Positions 21,660-33,600 of a stretch of 64,000 nucleotides of DNA are shown in pieces. The position numbers were made by a program, and so were the translations under genes. Below the pieces are notes generated by a model that saw nothing but the letters and a program-made list of their open reading frames with translations, did not search any database and was not told the DNA's origin. This DNA is from Welwitschia mirabilis (Eukaryota > Gnetophyta > Gnetopsida > Welwitschiales): the NCBI GenBank assembly GCA_051453625.1, contig JBOZIK010000001.1:55868560-55932559 (forward strand). The letters are read 5' to 3'. The stretch's first letter is position 1, and each line of letters begins with the position of its first letter.

Positions 21660-22450
21660 GAAAACCTATTGTCATTAATCAAATTAACCAGTTTTTTGTG
21701 AAGTTAGTTATAATGGAGAGATTTTCTAGCATCAGGCAATCATTATATAAATCCAGGCGATTGGATTGTTATATAAACATATACTGAAAAACAAGTGGAC
21801 AACCGTATGAAATTAACAAGGTAACCAAACTATTAATAAGGTAAAACTAGTTCAGTATTAGCCAATTGAGCTTTCAAGTTAGGGTGACTAAACTGTGAAT
21901 CAGATGAAGACTAGTTCAAGAATGAGCGATCATGCATGTTTCATAGGGTGACTAACTTTCAAATATGTTGCATGCTAAGATAAAAACGAGCGACCTATCA
22001 TATGCTAAAGGGTGACAAAAATGTATTCTAGAAATTTCAATTTACTAATAGTAAGGACAACCAAGTGTTTAATTAAGGGCAATCTCATATTGCCCGGAAA
22101 TGATCGTAAAGAGACCAATCGATATCTCAAGTTAGGGTGATATAAATAAGGTTGATCCTATATTTATTGAAGGGAAAACAAATGTTACTATATAATACAT
22201 TGATAAATCTGAGTCAAGAAAGGGTGAACGAATGAATCATATAAGGGCAATCAAGGAAGGGTTACCGAATGAAATGGACAAGGGTAACTGAATACTAGGA
22301 AAACTGAGTTTATTTTGAGGTTGACCCAATGTATTATAAATATGATCATTATACTTTCATAGTTCATCAAAAAGTGCAAAATCCATTATAATGGTTTGCT
22401 TTTTATCTTAAAATGGCTAACTTTTTTGGCTACTCTATTTAAGTACCTTC
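21660..22450 (+). repeat. LTR-like region upstream of plus-strand copia
   Basis: The interval carries many loose copies of AGGGTGACTAAACTG and GAGCGACC-like motifs, i.e. the copia LTR motif family in plus orientation, spaced 30-50 bp apart. It ends shortly before gag should begin (gap at 22567). Exact LTR ends and a primer site are not visible, so the limits are approximate. Confidence 0.45.
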
Positions 22451-22566
22451 ATTTCTAAAGTGAAGGTGACCTCTTTTGATATTGAACTATTACATTAATC
22501 ATTCTGTGCTTGAACAACTGTAAGTTTAGATTTCTTTTGGAAGCTTCTCCTTGTACCATCGCTTGT

Positions 22567-24216
22567 NNNNNNNNNNNNNNNNNNNNNNNNNNNNNNNNNN
22601 NNNNNNNNNNNNNNNNNNNNNNNNNNNNNNNNNNNNNNNNNNNNNNNNNNNNNNNNNNNNNNNNNNNNNNNNNNNNNNNNNNNNNNNNNNNNNNNNNNNN
22701 NNNNNNNNNNNNNNNNNNNNNNNNNNNNNNNNNNNNNNNNNNNNNNNNNNNNNNNNNNNNNNNNNNNNNNNNNNNNNNNNNNNNNNNNNNNNNNNNNNNN
22801 NNNNNNNNNNNNNNNNNNNNNNNNNNNNNNNNNNNNNNNNNNNNNNNNNNNNNNNNNNNNNNNNNNNNNNNNNNNNNNNNNNNNNNNNNNNNNNNNNNNN
22901 NNNNNNNNNNNNNNNNNNNNNNNNNNNNNNNNNNNNNNNNNNNNNNNNNNNNNNNNNNNNNNNNNNNNNNNNNNNNNNNNNNNNNNNNNNNNNNNNNNNN
23001 NNNNNNNNNNNNNNNNNNNNNNNNNNNNNNNNNNNNNNNNNNNNNNNNNNNNNNNNNNNNNNNNNNNNNNNNNNNNNNNNNNNNNNNNNNNNNNNNNNNN
23101 NNNNNNNNNNNNNNNNNNNNNNNNNNNNNNNNNNNNNNNNNNNNNNNNNNNNNNNNNNNNNNNNNNNNNNNNNNNNNNNNNNNNNNNNNNNNNATCTTCT
23201 ATGCCATAGGTCCAGAAGATTTCAAATGGGTAGTAAATCACATCATAACAATAGAAGCATGGAATATCTTACAAACCACTCATGAAGAAACTAGCCTAGT
23301 AAAGTAGGCTGAGTTTCACATGCTCATCACTCAGTTCGAAGATCTCAAGATGGAAGAAGATGAAGGTATAAATGATTTTTTTGCAAAACTAACAGATACT
23401 ATTAATTCTATGCATGGCCTAGGTGAAATCATCGAGGAGTTAAGAGTAGTACACAAATAATTAAGATCCCTGTTCAAAAGATTTAAGTCCAAAGTAATGG
23501 ACATTGAAGAAAGCAAGGATCCAAATATTATAAAAATGAATGAGCTCCAAGGGAACCTTCATACATCTGAACTAAAATTTGGAAAGTACAAAAAGAAAAC
23601 TATAGCATTGACAGTTGCTCATGAGAATTCCAATATCAAGGAAGGATCTGACCAAGAATTAGAAAGTGAAGATGAAGTAGCTCTCTTAGCTAGAGATTCA
23701 GGTGCTTCATGTAGTAAAGGTAAAATGATGGTTAATTTAGGATACCATCAAGAAGAAAATAAGAGGGATGACGAGATATTCAATGGTATTCCTGCAAGGT
23801 TTTTGATCACGCTCAAGTGTCTATCCAAATAACAAAAAGGATGATAAAATAAAAGGAAGAAAGTCTTGTCAGCAACATGGTATGACAAAGAAAGTAAGAG
23901 CAAATAAAACTCAGATTCAGAGCAAAGTGGAATTTCTCTCATTAATTTTATAGATGAAAAGGTATGTCCTTTTCCCACCATTGATTTTTTTGATGATAAT
24001 TATTCGCTTAGTGAAATAGAAGTGGAACTCTATATGGACTATCAAAATCTAGTTCTTAGAGTAAACAATCTCAAGAAAGAAAACAAAAATCTATTAGATA
24101 AGCTAGAGTCTAGAGAAAGGAAAATTAAAGATTTCAAAAACAAACTTGATTCAAATTCATTGCTATTTAAAGGGAATTTATGTAGTGAACATTCTTCTAG
24201 TTTTTTTCATACTTGA
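22567..24216 (+). pseudogene. Copia gag remains
   Basis: The N-terminus is lost in the N run 22567-23193. After it the frame reads 'ITIEAWNILQTTHEET', 'FEDLKMEEDEGINDFFAKL', 'IIEELRVVHK', 'KVMDIEESKDPNIIKMNEL', the typical UBN2-type copia gag core (W..L...HEGT...MK...G.SI...F.RF). There is an in-frame stop after 'TSLVK' and another before 'LRSLFKRFKSK'. From 23500 to 23830 the frame is open (111 codons) and acidic. A further open stretch (24022-24216) is a lysine- and leucine-rich probable coiled coil, as found in Sirevirus gag C-termini. Gag would assemble the particle. Confidence 0.75.
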
Positions 24217-24295
24217 TCAAATCATGTTTTTTATCTCAAACCCCTGTTTAAAGTAAATTATAAATACTTTTTAGCAAACATTACCTGTCATTATT

Positions 24296-24337
24296 GTAAT
24301 AAAAATAGTTACTTGAAGATTGATTGTATTTTTCACA
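24296..24337 (+). pseudogene. Gag CCHC zinc knuckle, histidine lost
   Basis: The plus strand reads CHYCNKNSYLKIDC, the CX2CX4HX4C knuckle of copia Gag with the histidine position occupied by tyrosine. It lies between the coiled-coil part of gag and protease, as expected. Nucleic-acid binding would be impaired. Confidence 0.65.
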
Positions 24338-24418
24338 AATGTTTTTTTCTCATTCCATTCTAAGTTCTAATTTACCTTCTCTCCAAAGTCTAATCAAAGT
24401 TCAAACAAAAACAAATGC

Positions 24419-24826
24419 ATGAGGTGGATTTCAAAGTCCTTAAACAAAAGCCTATTAATTCAAATGGCTTTAAAAGAAACTAATCATTCTTACTGGTATC
24501 TTAATAGTGACTACTCTAGGCATATGATAGCTGATAAGTCCAACTTCATCAAATTCAAGGAATATGATGGAGAAGAAGTGACATTTAACAATAATAAAAG
24601 AGCTCGAATTGAAGGGATTGGAAGCATTAGTGGAGGTAATTTACTTGATATTCATAATGTGTTATTTCTAAATGGATTAAATCATAATCTGTTAAGCTTT
24701 AATCAAATTTATGATAAAGGTCATAAAGTATCGTTTGATGAAAATAAGTGTATAGTAAAATATGGTAAAATAGATCAGGTATTACTTAGAACAATTCGAC
24801 ATGAAAATGTTTACTGTGTAAATTAA
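24419..24826 (+). pseudogene. Copia protease remains
   Basis: A 135-codon open stretch contains 'SYWYLNSDYSRHMIADKSNF', the counterpart of the copia protease WxLDSGCSRHMTGD segment, then 'NNNKRARIEGIGSISGG' and 'NVLFLNGLNHNLLSFNQI', matching K..G.GTI...NVLLVDGLKHNLLSISQL. The catalytic DSG is NSD, so it is inactive although the frame is open. The true start is upstream in a continuous Gag-Pol; the first methionine is not meaningful. Stop at 24826 precedes the GAG-pre-integrase region. Confidence 0.8.
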
Positions 24827-24879
24827 TCAAGCAATTCTATTTGTCTTTCTTCTCATGTTTAAGAATAAGTTATCTAGTA

Positions 24880-25530
24880 TTAATACTTAGGTCACATTAG
24901 CTTTGAAATTTTGAAGAAAATCTATTGTGATGAGATTGTATTAGAGGTCTTTCAAAACTTTATATCACTCATAAAGGCTTATGTGATGCTTGCCAAAAAG
25001 GAAAACAAACTAGATCTTCTCATAAAAGAATTAGTGATATTACTAAGAGCAAGCCATTAGATTTAATTCATATGGATTTGGTTTATTCTATTCAAACAAT
25101 AAGCTTATCTAGAAAAAGATATTTTTTTATCATGGTTGATGATTTCTCCAGATTTTCTTGGGTATCCTTTCTTCATGCTAAATCTGATGCTTATGACAAC
25201 TTTATTAGAATTTGCAAAAAACTTCAAACTAAAAATGGGTATGTAATTAAGAAAATTAGAAATGATCATGGTAGAGAGTTTGAGAATGAAATATTCAAGT
25301 ATTATTGCAACTCAAATGGAATTGACTTTGAATTCTCTGCTTCAAAGACTCCTCAACAAAATGGGATAGCTAAAAGAAAAAATCAAACACTATTAGATAT
25401 GGTAAGAGTTGTGTTAAATGATAAAGATATTCCAAAAATATTTTGGGCTGAAGTAGTGAACACAACATGTCATGTTTTAAATAGAGTTTATTTAATACCT
25501 AGAACTTTTAAAACTTCTTTCAAACTCTAA
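24880..25530 (+). pseudogene. Copia integrase remains
   Basis: A broken GAG-pre-integrase region (24880-25060) ends with 'ACQKGKQTRSSHKRI'-type sequence in a shifted frame. The open stretch 25072-25530 (152 codons) reads MDLVYSIQTISLSRKRYFFI, 'VDDFSRFSWVSFL', 'IRNDHGREFENEIF', 'TPQQNGIAKRKNQTLLDM', 'IFWAEVVNTTCHVLNR'. This is the rve core. The first and second catalytic aspartates (HMD, RNDHG) are kept but the catalytic glutamate of the VVERKN motif is lysine (IAKRKN), so strand transfer would be lost. Integrase would insert element cDNA into the genome. Confidence 0.85.
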
Positions 25531-25959
25531 AATGAATGAAGCCAAATATATCTTATTTCAAAACCTTTGGAATTAAGTTCTTCATCCTAAGCAATAGAGA
25601 GAATTTAGCTAAATTTGATTCTAAATCTGATGAAGGAATTTTCTTAGGGTACTTTCAATCGAGTAGAGCTTATAGAGTGTTTAATAAATGCACTCTTCAT
25701 ATGGAATAATCTATAAATGTGAAAATTCGTGATGTACCTGATACTTCAAAATCCTTTGAACCTAATGAAGATTTAGTTCCTTCTTCTTTCTACCATAACA
25801 GAGACGACTCAAGAGATAAGACAACATTAGAAATTGAAGAACTCAAGGATCATTCTTTAGACTCAATCATAGAAAATTTTCAACAAGGTATTGTTACTAG
25901 AAACTCTCTTAAAAATTTTAATGCTCATATTTTTTTGTTATCTTAGCTGAAACCAAGAA
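25531..25959 (+). pseudogene. Copia integrase-RT linker
   Basis: The frame resumes as 'SKFDSKSDEGIFLGYFQSSR'-like sequence (D.K...G.FLGYS..S.AYRVFN in relatives) near 25610-25690, followed by 75 open codons (25719-25946) of acidic linker. Three frames are needed to follow it, so there are several small indels. Confidence 0.65.
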
Positions 25960-26700
25960 TCTTTAAGGATGCTGAATCTAATCCTTATTGGATGAATGCA
26001 ATGCAAAAATAACTTGAATAATGCTCCAAATCAGGTATGATTTCTTATTTCTAAACTTGCCAGGAAAAATGTTATAGGCATAAAATGGATCAAAAATAAA
26101 GTAAATAAAAAGAATGAGATTACCAAGAATAAAGCTAGAATTGTGGTTCAAGGGTACTCTCAAATAGAAGGAGTAGATTATGGTGACACATTTTCTCTTA
26201 TTACTAGACTAGAGTCTATAAAGATGTTTTTAGCTTTTGTCTACTACAAGAAATTAAAGTTTTTCAAATGGATGTAAAGAATGTCTTTCTAAATGGACAC
26301 ATTGAGGAAGAGTTTATGTGAAACAACCACAAGGATTTGCTTATCTTCATAATATAGATTATGTATACAAACTTAACAAGGAATTGTATGGGTTAAAATA
26401 AGCTCCTAGAGCATGGTATGNNNNNNNNNNNNNNNNNNNTAATTTTGGTTCAAATATATGTGGATGACATTATTTTTAGATCAACTAATGAAAGATTATT
26501 AAATGATTTTGTAAATCTAATGAGTTCTAAGTTTGAAATGAGTATGGTTGAACCGGTTAACATGTTTTTAGGCCTACAAATCTAACAACATGAAGAGGGT
26601 ATCTTCATAAGTTAGAAGAAATTCTCTTCAGATCTAATCAAAAAATTCAGACTTGAAAATGCCAAGTGTATGGACTCTCCAATGGTCATAAATATTAAAC
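25960..26700 (+). pseudogene. Copia reverse transcriptase remains
   Basis: Recognisable blocks are 'KNKARIVVQGYSQIEGVDY' and 'DTFSLITRLESIKMFLAF' (26110-26240), then in a shifted frame 'FQMDVKNVFLNGHIEEEF' (26257-26310), 'LYGLK*APRAWY' before a 19-N gap, and 'IYVDDIIFRSTNERL' (26454-26500) with the catalytic YVDD intact. It continues 'FEMSMVEPVNMFLGLQI'. At least two frameshifts and several stops, including a Q-to-stop in LKQAPRAW, make it non-functional. RT copies the element RNA into DNA. Confidence 0.85.
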
Positions 26701-27375
26701 TTTCTCTTGATGAAAAAGGTAAGGATGTGGACCAAAAGTTATATCATAGCATTATTAGAAGTCTCTTATATCTAATAGCTAATCATCCTGACATAGCATT
26801 TAGTGTTAATTTATGTGCCAAGTATTAAACTAAACCAAAGGAATCTCATCTTATTACTGCAAAGAGGATACTTCGCTATATAAAAAGTACTCTTGATTTT
26901 GGTTTATGGTATTCAAGTAATACTTCTTTAAGCTTAATTAGTTACAGTGATGCTGACTGGGCTGGTTAAAAATATGATTAAAAGAGCACAAGTGGTAGAT
27001 TTTCTTCTTTGGAAATTATCTCATAGATGTGTATATCAAGAAATAATGATTCATATCTCTCTCCATAATTGAAGCTAAATAAACAGCTGCTGAAGCTTAT
27101 TACACTCAGATGCTATGGATGAAAGAAACTTTAAAAGACTATGGTCATACACCACATAAGTTTCTATTCTATGCTACGACTCAAGTGTCATTCAAATTGC
27201 TCATAATCTAGTTTAACCCATTCACACCAAGCATAAAAGCCAAAATGTCTAAAGAGAAAAATGTTACTCATTTTAGGTACACATGAAGAATTTTGTATCC
27301 TTGATGAAGAGACCCATTTACTGAAGATAGTTCATGATCATTAACTCTCCTACAATTACATAACTCTGATCTAGG
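26700..27375 (+). pseudogene. Copia RNase H remains and pol end
   Basis: The blocks 'YHSIIRSLLYLIANHPDIAF', 'KESHLITAKRILRYIKSTLD', 'YSDADWAG', 'KSTSGRF', 'MLWMKETLKDYG', 'DSSVIQIAHN' and 'PIHTKHK' follow the copia RNase H order. The aspartate of DADWAG is present. The pol terminus is visible as 'RPFTEDSS' near 27310-27340 (TKPLPEDRF in relatives). There is no env-like ORF before the LTR in this copy, unlike the elements at 16430 and 38840. Confidence 0.8.
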
Positions 27376-27900
27376 GTATTCATAGGTGACTACAACAAGG
27401 AGAACCCAAGCATTTCATTAAAGTGACATCTTTTAGGCTTGTTATTTCTTTCTTAGCATTATTTATTGGGACTTCCTTGTATGACTATTTAATTATTGAA
27501 TTCATTCTTTCTAGTTCATAAATTATTATCATCTTTAAGATCCCTTTCTTAGGGATTCTAAAGTGTAAAAAAACCCTTGTATGGGTGTACTTCCTTAAGT
27601 ACTTAAGAGTACAACTTGATTTTAGTCCATTATAATTCTTAAGAAGAAGAGAGTGATGCCTTGCGAGGAGCATCTCATTTGTATCTAAGATTGATAATGC
27701 TCCAAAACCATTATTTTAATTGGTTAAAGATATCTAGAGGTGTGAAGAGAAGCTACCCTCTGTGTGTGAACGTACCCAAGTGAGGGAATCACGTTAAATT
27801 AGTAAGGTCTCTAGTGGACATTTTTCTTTGATTTCAATTGGGATTTTCATTTGGTAAAACTCATCCATCCCTTTTTTCTAATTTAAATGATCCTTAGGGT
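27376..27900 (+). repeat. 3' LTR (R-U5 part recognisable) of plus copia
   Basis: ACCCTTGTATGGGTGTAC (about 27570) to AAACTCATCCATCCCTTTTT (about 27870) is collinear with 42217-42720: both contain GCTACCCTCTGTGTGTGAAC and a 'GGGAATCACGTTA' block, typical of the U5 part of plant copia LTRs. This copy has about one unit of the 81-bp repeat that is present nearly four times at 42267-42567. The LTR start is not clear. Confidence 0.6.
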
Positions 27901-28339
27901 TTTTGTAGAAGATCATTTAATTAAAATTGCATTTTATTATTTGCATTCTAGCTTAAATGTTTTGCATGATAGTATTTCACTAATTTGAATTACTTACTTT
28001 AAAGTATTTTCCTAAGTTTGTAATATAACAAAAATTCATGTGATGAAATTTTTTTTCTCTTCCAAACTTTAGCATGTTCTCAAAAGTTGTATTAAAATTT
28101 TCTATCTTTTAAACTTGGAGGATAAAATTTAGTTTTGATTAGGGGGTATGGCATCCATTTTAAAAGAACTTTTTAAATTTTGATGTTTTATTTTCCAAAA
28201 ACTTAGTTAAAAATTTTCAAAAGTTATATCATTTTCATACTTGAATATTTTTTCTTTATAATTTTTCCATGTTAAATCATCCTTTGTTGTTATTTTTGCT
28301 AAGAATCTAGTAAAATTCTAGTTAGAGGGTGTGATAACA
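27901..28339. other. No gene seen
   Basis: AT-rich sequence with long T and A runs and no recognisable motif. It could be internal leader sequence of a further copia copy. Confidence 0.35.
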
Positions 28340-29200
28340 TATAAAATGACATTTATGGTAAGAATATTTAATCAATTTAGCTTAGTTGAGGATATTAATA
28401 TAGTTGTTTTATCATAAAATTATGTCTTCAACCCTTTTTAGCATTATTTGTGAACTTATGTACTTTTTCATGATAAGTTCAAGTTATTTACCCCATTCTG
28501 AAGGACATACTAAAAGTTAAAGATCATCTAGCAAAACATGCTAGCACCACTATCTATGTCACTAATGCCAGCAATTCTTTGAAAAAAATAGTCAAAAAGC
28601 TATTTTTGAGACTATCATGGCAAAGTGATGCAAATTGAAGTTATGGACTTAATCATTTAGCACATCAAAATTAACTAATAACTTTAATGACATGTGGTGG
28701 TGGTGTAAGTGACATGTGGCAATAAAATGTCTGATGATAGTGGAAAAACATGGCAAGAGTACTAATTAGTAGAACAATCATGATTCAAAGGCTACTTCAT
28801 AACCAGATTCATTAGAAAACAAATATCGTACCTAAGGCTAGATTATAAAAATTATAAACTCTCAAATTATAACCACCCAATTTCTAATTACCACCAACTA
28901 CTATAATCTAAAAAGGATTATAACCACCTCAACTCTTTCCTTACCTATAAAAGGGTCTTAAGCTCTTCTTGGTAAAAGATCTTTAATTTGTAAAAGTAGT
29001 GTAATCCTCAAAGAACCACATTGACATGAATGTCTAATCATCTCTTTTAGGACTAGACTTCTTTCAAGGCTAGTTCGAGGAGTCTATATCAGCATTTATC
29101 TTCTTGCTTTAATGTAATGCATTTTTCTATTTTAATAAAAGAGTAGTTATTTATTTTTTATTTTAAGTCCTAAGTATCCTCACACTTGTAATGCTTAGGT
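28340..29200 (+). repeat. LTR-like region with TATA box and poly-A signal
   Basis: After AGAGGGTGTGATAACATA (28343-28360), a polypurine-like start, the sequence carries ACATGTGGTGGTGGTG and 'GACATGTGGCAATAAAATG', then CCTATAAAAGGG (28945-28956), a strong TATA box, and AATAAAAGAGT (29139) as a possible poly-A signal about 190 bp later. This promoter-to-terminator arrangement is what an LTR has. No partner LTR or coding part could be matched, so it may be solo. Confidence 0.4.
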
Positions 29201-32200
29201 GAAACTACATTATTAAGCTTTTTTGATGACCAAGTAAATTCCTAAGTTAGCTTATTGATTATAGTCACTTATGTTTGATGGATTTTAAGTACATTAGTTC
29301 CTACTTCCCAAGATTATGAAGGGCTATGAGCAATCAAAATAACTATTAAATTCACCAACACTTATATGGTAAATGAGATTATGTCACCATGACCTAAGCC
29401 ATCACAACTTGATATTTTTAGCTATGTTTCAAGAAATTATAGGATATTTTTCAAATGAATATGTGTTGTTAGACAAGTTAAGCTAGATCATTGGAGCTCT
29501 TCTATCTTCCTACGTTACTAATCAAAGTGCATCAGAATCTCAAGTCTTGGACTTTTCCTTTGTTTTGATTTCATTTTAAGATTGATAATTTTGTGCTACT
29601 CCTTATCTTAATTCATCCCTATGAAAGAACGATACTAAGTACTTTCCTAGTTTTATTGAAATTTGCCTTTCACTATAATGAATAGATTTTCAAGTGAACA
29701 TCTACCTTAAAAATACAATTTAAAGAATTCTTATAGAAATTAAGATATTGGAAAGAAATTAAGAAAAAAAGATCAATCACATTTTTCATTTTTAAAAACA
29801 AATGAAGGAAGTAGTTCAAACTTGATCTATTCTTATTAGTGTAGTGTTAAATGTCCTCCTAGCTTAACCACTGTTCCTTTCACATTAAGAGATCATTACA
29901 TTTTCTAAGTCTATTATTACAAATAAGATTATTTATTTTAATAGAAAATAGATTTATAACATAATACCTATGTCAAAAAAATATGCAGTATAAAAAATGC
30001 ATTTAGTATATTAATAATAATTTTATGTTAGAAAACTTTCACTTATCAAAACTACTCCCATTTCTATAAATTTTTTGGTTTTTAGGTAGGTTTGACAATC
30101 ACTTGTACTCAGATTGAAAAGATGCATTTTATAAAATATTATATTTATATATTATAAAAACATGAAATTTATGCTTAAATTTCTAAAAATTAATTTTGCA
30201 ATACATCTTCCAAGTATTTATAGAACTAAAGGTAAAATATAGATCCAAATAAAATAAAAGAGATTAGAAATCTTAGGACTATCTCCAAAAATAATATGCA
30301 CATCATAGATGAAAGTACTTTTTTCCCCCTTTCAAAGCAAATATTGTCTATGATGTCATTAATAAAAATTAAAGCATTCATAAAAGTTGAATAAAGATTG
30401 AGTATTTAAGTAATTCCTAGTTTGTAAAAGTAAAGAACTAAAAATAGTTATAAATGTCTAATATCATTAAATATTTTTATTTTCTTATGATGTTTAATTC
30501 ATTATGATTTTCTATTAATACTTAATAACTACAATTACAACTTATATAAATTTTAGTATGCATGATATCTATATATGAGTCTTATTATTTATAGAGTAAA
30601 ATATCAATAGTGTAATTATAATTATTGATAATATATTAATTATAATAGTAATAATAACCAAAGATAATATGAGATAAGGGCTCAAATATTCTTAGGTTTA
30701 GGTTTACAAAATGAGTCATATGAGTAGAAAGATCAAAATCAAAATGAACAAGCATGTTAAGCCTCATGGTTTCTTTAGAGTACCAATCAATAAAGTAAGT
30801 TCAAGCCTTAGTAAGGATTAATTACCAAGGTAAACATCAAAAAACTAGATTAATCACATTAATATTAACATGAAAAATACTAAAAGGTAAGTTAAATTTT
30901 TATATTTATGTAGGAACATATAGAAAATAAAACAAATATAAGGAATATAGTCAAATTATAACATCTTATGAGATGTTTGTTAATATCATACTAAATTTCC
31001 ATGATAATAAGTTATACGAAATAAATTTTTTTTTCCCAAGGTATAAATATAACGCATGTAGACATATATACACAATTTTTTTTCCTCCAAGGTATAAATA
31101 TAATGCATGTAAACATATATGCATAGATAAATATAACATTTAATATTATATCTATTACATTGTACACATTATTTACATATATAAGCATATGACATCACAA
31201 AATTTTATATATCGAGGAATCTTATTATAATGCTACTAAATGAAATGAATGTTGAAAGCACTAGGAATACTATTTATAATGCATCTTCTAACATGAAATA
31301 TATGCATACATCACATTTGTACAGAAGTCTTTATCTGAGCCCTCAACCTTAAAACTTTTTTTAGAACAGAACATTTTACCTTTTAAAAACCATTAGTTAA
31401 AAATTAATTTCTTAGAAGATAAGAGTAAAAAAATTGGAAACAAGGCTAATTTGTATCTAAAATATCTTCTCTTTTAGAGAGCTAACACTCCTTTTCTTAG
31501 TAACATAATAAACACCAAAGACTTCAACATGTTGAGTTTAATAATCTAAGAATCCTCTTTAATCTAATTAGTCAATAATATTTTTAGATAAGTATAAATA
31601 TTTAATATTATTTAATTAATATTAATAATTTATATTTAATTATCATTAGAGGATTAATACATATAAGAAATATCACAAAACGTATATTTGCCTTATGCAT
31701 TATTGAAGTGATTTGGATGTGTTAACCTTTAGTAAGTTACATACTATGTATATTATTTTTATATAAGCTTAACATATATTATGATAATCATCATTGTTGT
31801 TGTCATAGACTGTTTATAATTTTCATGCTCATGAATTAATCATCTTATATTATACATCTTCTCTTCAATGTTCATGTATCTTTTTTATGACTAAGTAATC
31901 TCAAAGCTTTATATCTTTTAAGTGCCTATCTTAAAAGTTGTATTAATTATATAAAGTTTTTTTTACTTTATAATGAAAAATCATTGAATATAACTGATAT
32001 GACTAAATAATAAAAATCTACTAGATTTATGAATCTCAAGCAAGAAATGGACCTTTGGAAGCTAACTACTTAGGTGATTAATGCTATTCATGGTTTTTTA
32101 TATCCAATGAAGTAAATCAGTTATTTTAAAAATTTGTAAGAATTTATAATTGTTTATTGTAAAAATAAAACTTAGTCTTTATTATATTTTAGTTCATCAA

Positions 32201-33600
32201 TGTTCTAAATGTTGTTTGTAATTTTTTAATTAAAAAGATAAGTCAACTTGAAGAAATTTTGCTAGGCATACAATCAGTAGCATATATTGTATCATTTATC
32301 TATAGTTTGTTAGAATTTTTATATTTTATAAGTTATGAATATTGATGGAATTCCTTTCATTTTATTTAATCCTAATTTCCTTTAAATTTTATTGAAATGA
32401 GCATTCTTGTTTTATGGTATCGTAATGTCATTTTTGTTTAAATACTAGTCTTAAACTTGTTGTTTAGTAGTATCATTTGATATTACTTGTATTTCATTAT
32501 AACTTAAGAAAACATGACTCATATATTCAAATTTTATGATAGGAATTTGATTTTTTTTTAATATTCTTTTCATTTATTAATATATTTTTGGCTACTCTTA
32601 TGTGTTAACGGTTTGACCTTATTCCATAGACTTTAATAGGCGATATTGTTTGGTGAATAACAAATTTGTTTAGTTAATAACATTAGGTCTTTATTTTTAA
32701 TATTTTCATAACCTAAATCTATTGATGAATCCTAAATTTTTTGATAAAATAAGGTATTAACCATCATTACTTCACATTACTTTTTGAACTTTCATATCAT
32801 ATTTTAAGGTATTTTTGCACTTTTTAGGTGACAGGGACCTTCAACATTTAGTGAGCTTAAAATAATTAATTATAATCCAGTTTGAGGCTCTTCTTAATGC
32901 TTGCAATTGAAAAGTTAAGATTGAGGGCAAAAATGAGAATCATGGGAGACTACTTCAACATAGAAGCTTTATAGATGATTCATAGTCCCTTTTTCATCAT
33001 CATATCATCCCCTTACTGATGTGTGGTTCAAACTCATTATGATAATAGATGCATGACATTGGATGACATCAGAGCTTTTCAGAACATCAGTACCTTGGAA
33101 AATTGTAGTCTGAAAGCTATGATTTATACATCTAGAGTCTTTTTAATCAAAGTTGATGATATCATATATCGTAAGCTATAAAAAATAAATTTAGGTTAAA
33201 TTCATTTTTGAAAGTTTTGGTAATTATGTCAAATCACATGTGATGCTATAGCACCACTTCCAAGAGTAAAATGGCGCTACAGCATCATATGACAAATTTT
33301 CCTAAAAACACATGAATCACATGTGGACTGGCAGTGGTTTTGATAATTCCTTAACTTAAAAATGACCTAATTATGCCTATAGAGACCATTCTCAATGTTC
33401 AAACTCATATCATAATGTCATTGTACCATTTTTATACCATATTAGTCACGCTCAAGTATTGGAAGGATATTTTCTATCCTATTTCTCTCACATTTCTTCA
33501 CTTCCACATTGACTTTCTCTCTATATTAACTTTGGAATCCTTATACATTCTTCATTCACATATTTTCTATCACCCAATTCCATTTTTAGCCTCCTAAACC
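29201..33600. other. AT-rich region without recognisable gene
   Basis: Only short frames occur; the longest (33373-33597) is hydrophobic and T-rich, a composition effect. The 32880-33330 part, with AGCACCACTTCC and GCGCTACAGCATC words, resembles the non-coding LTR body of gypsy elements but could not be paired. Nothing else is supported. Confidence 0.4.
31031..31130. repeat. 51-bp tandem duplication
   Basis: AAGGTATAAATATAACGCAT at 31038 recurs at 31089 with AATGCAT, each preceded by a T8 run and followed by ACATATAT. Two imperfect units with a 51-bp period. Confidence 0.7.
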
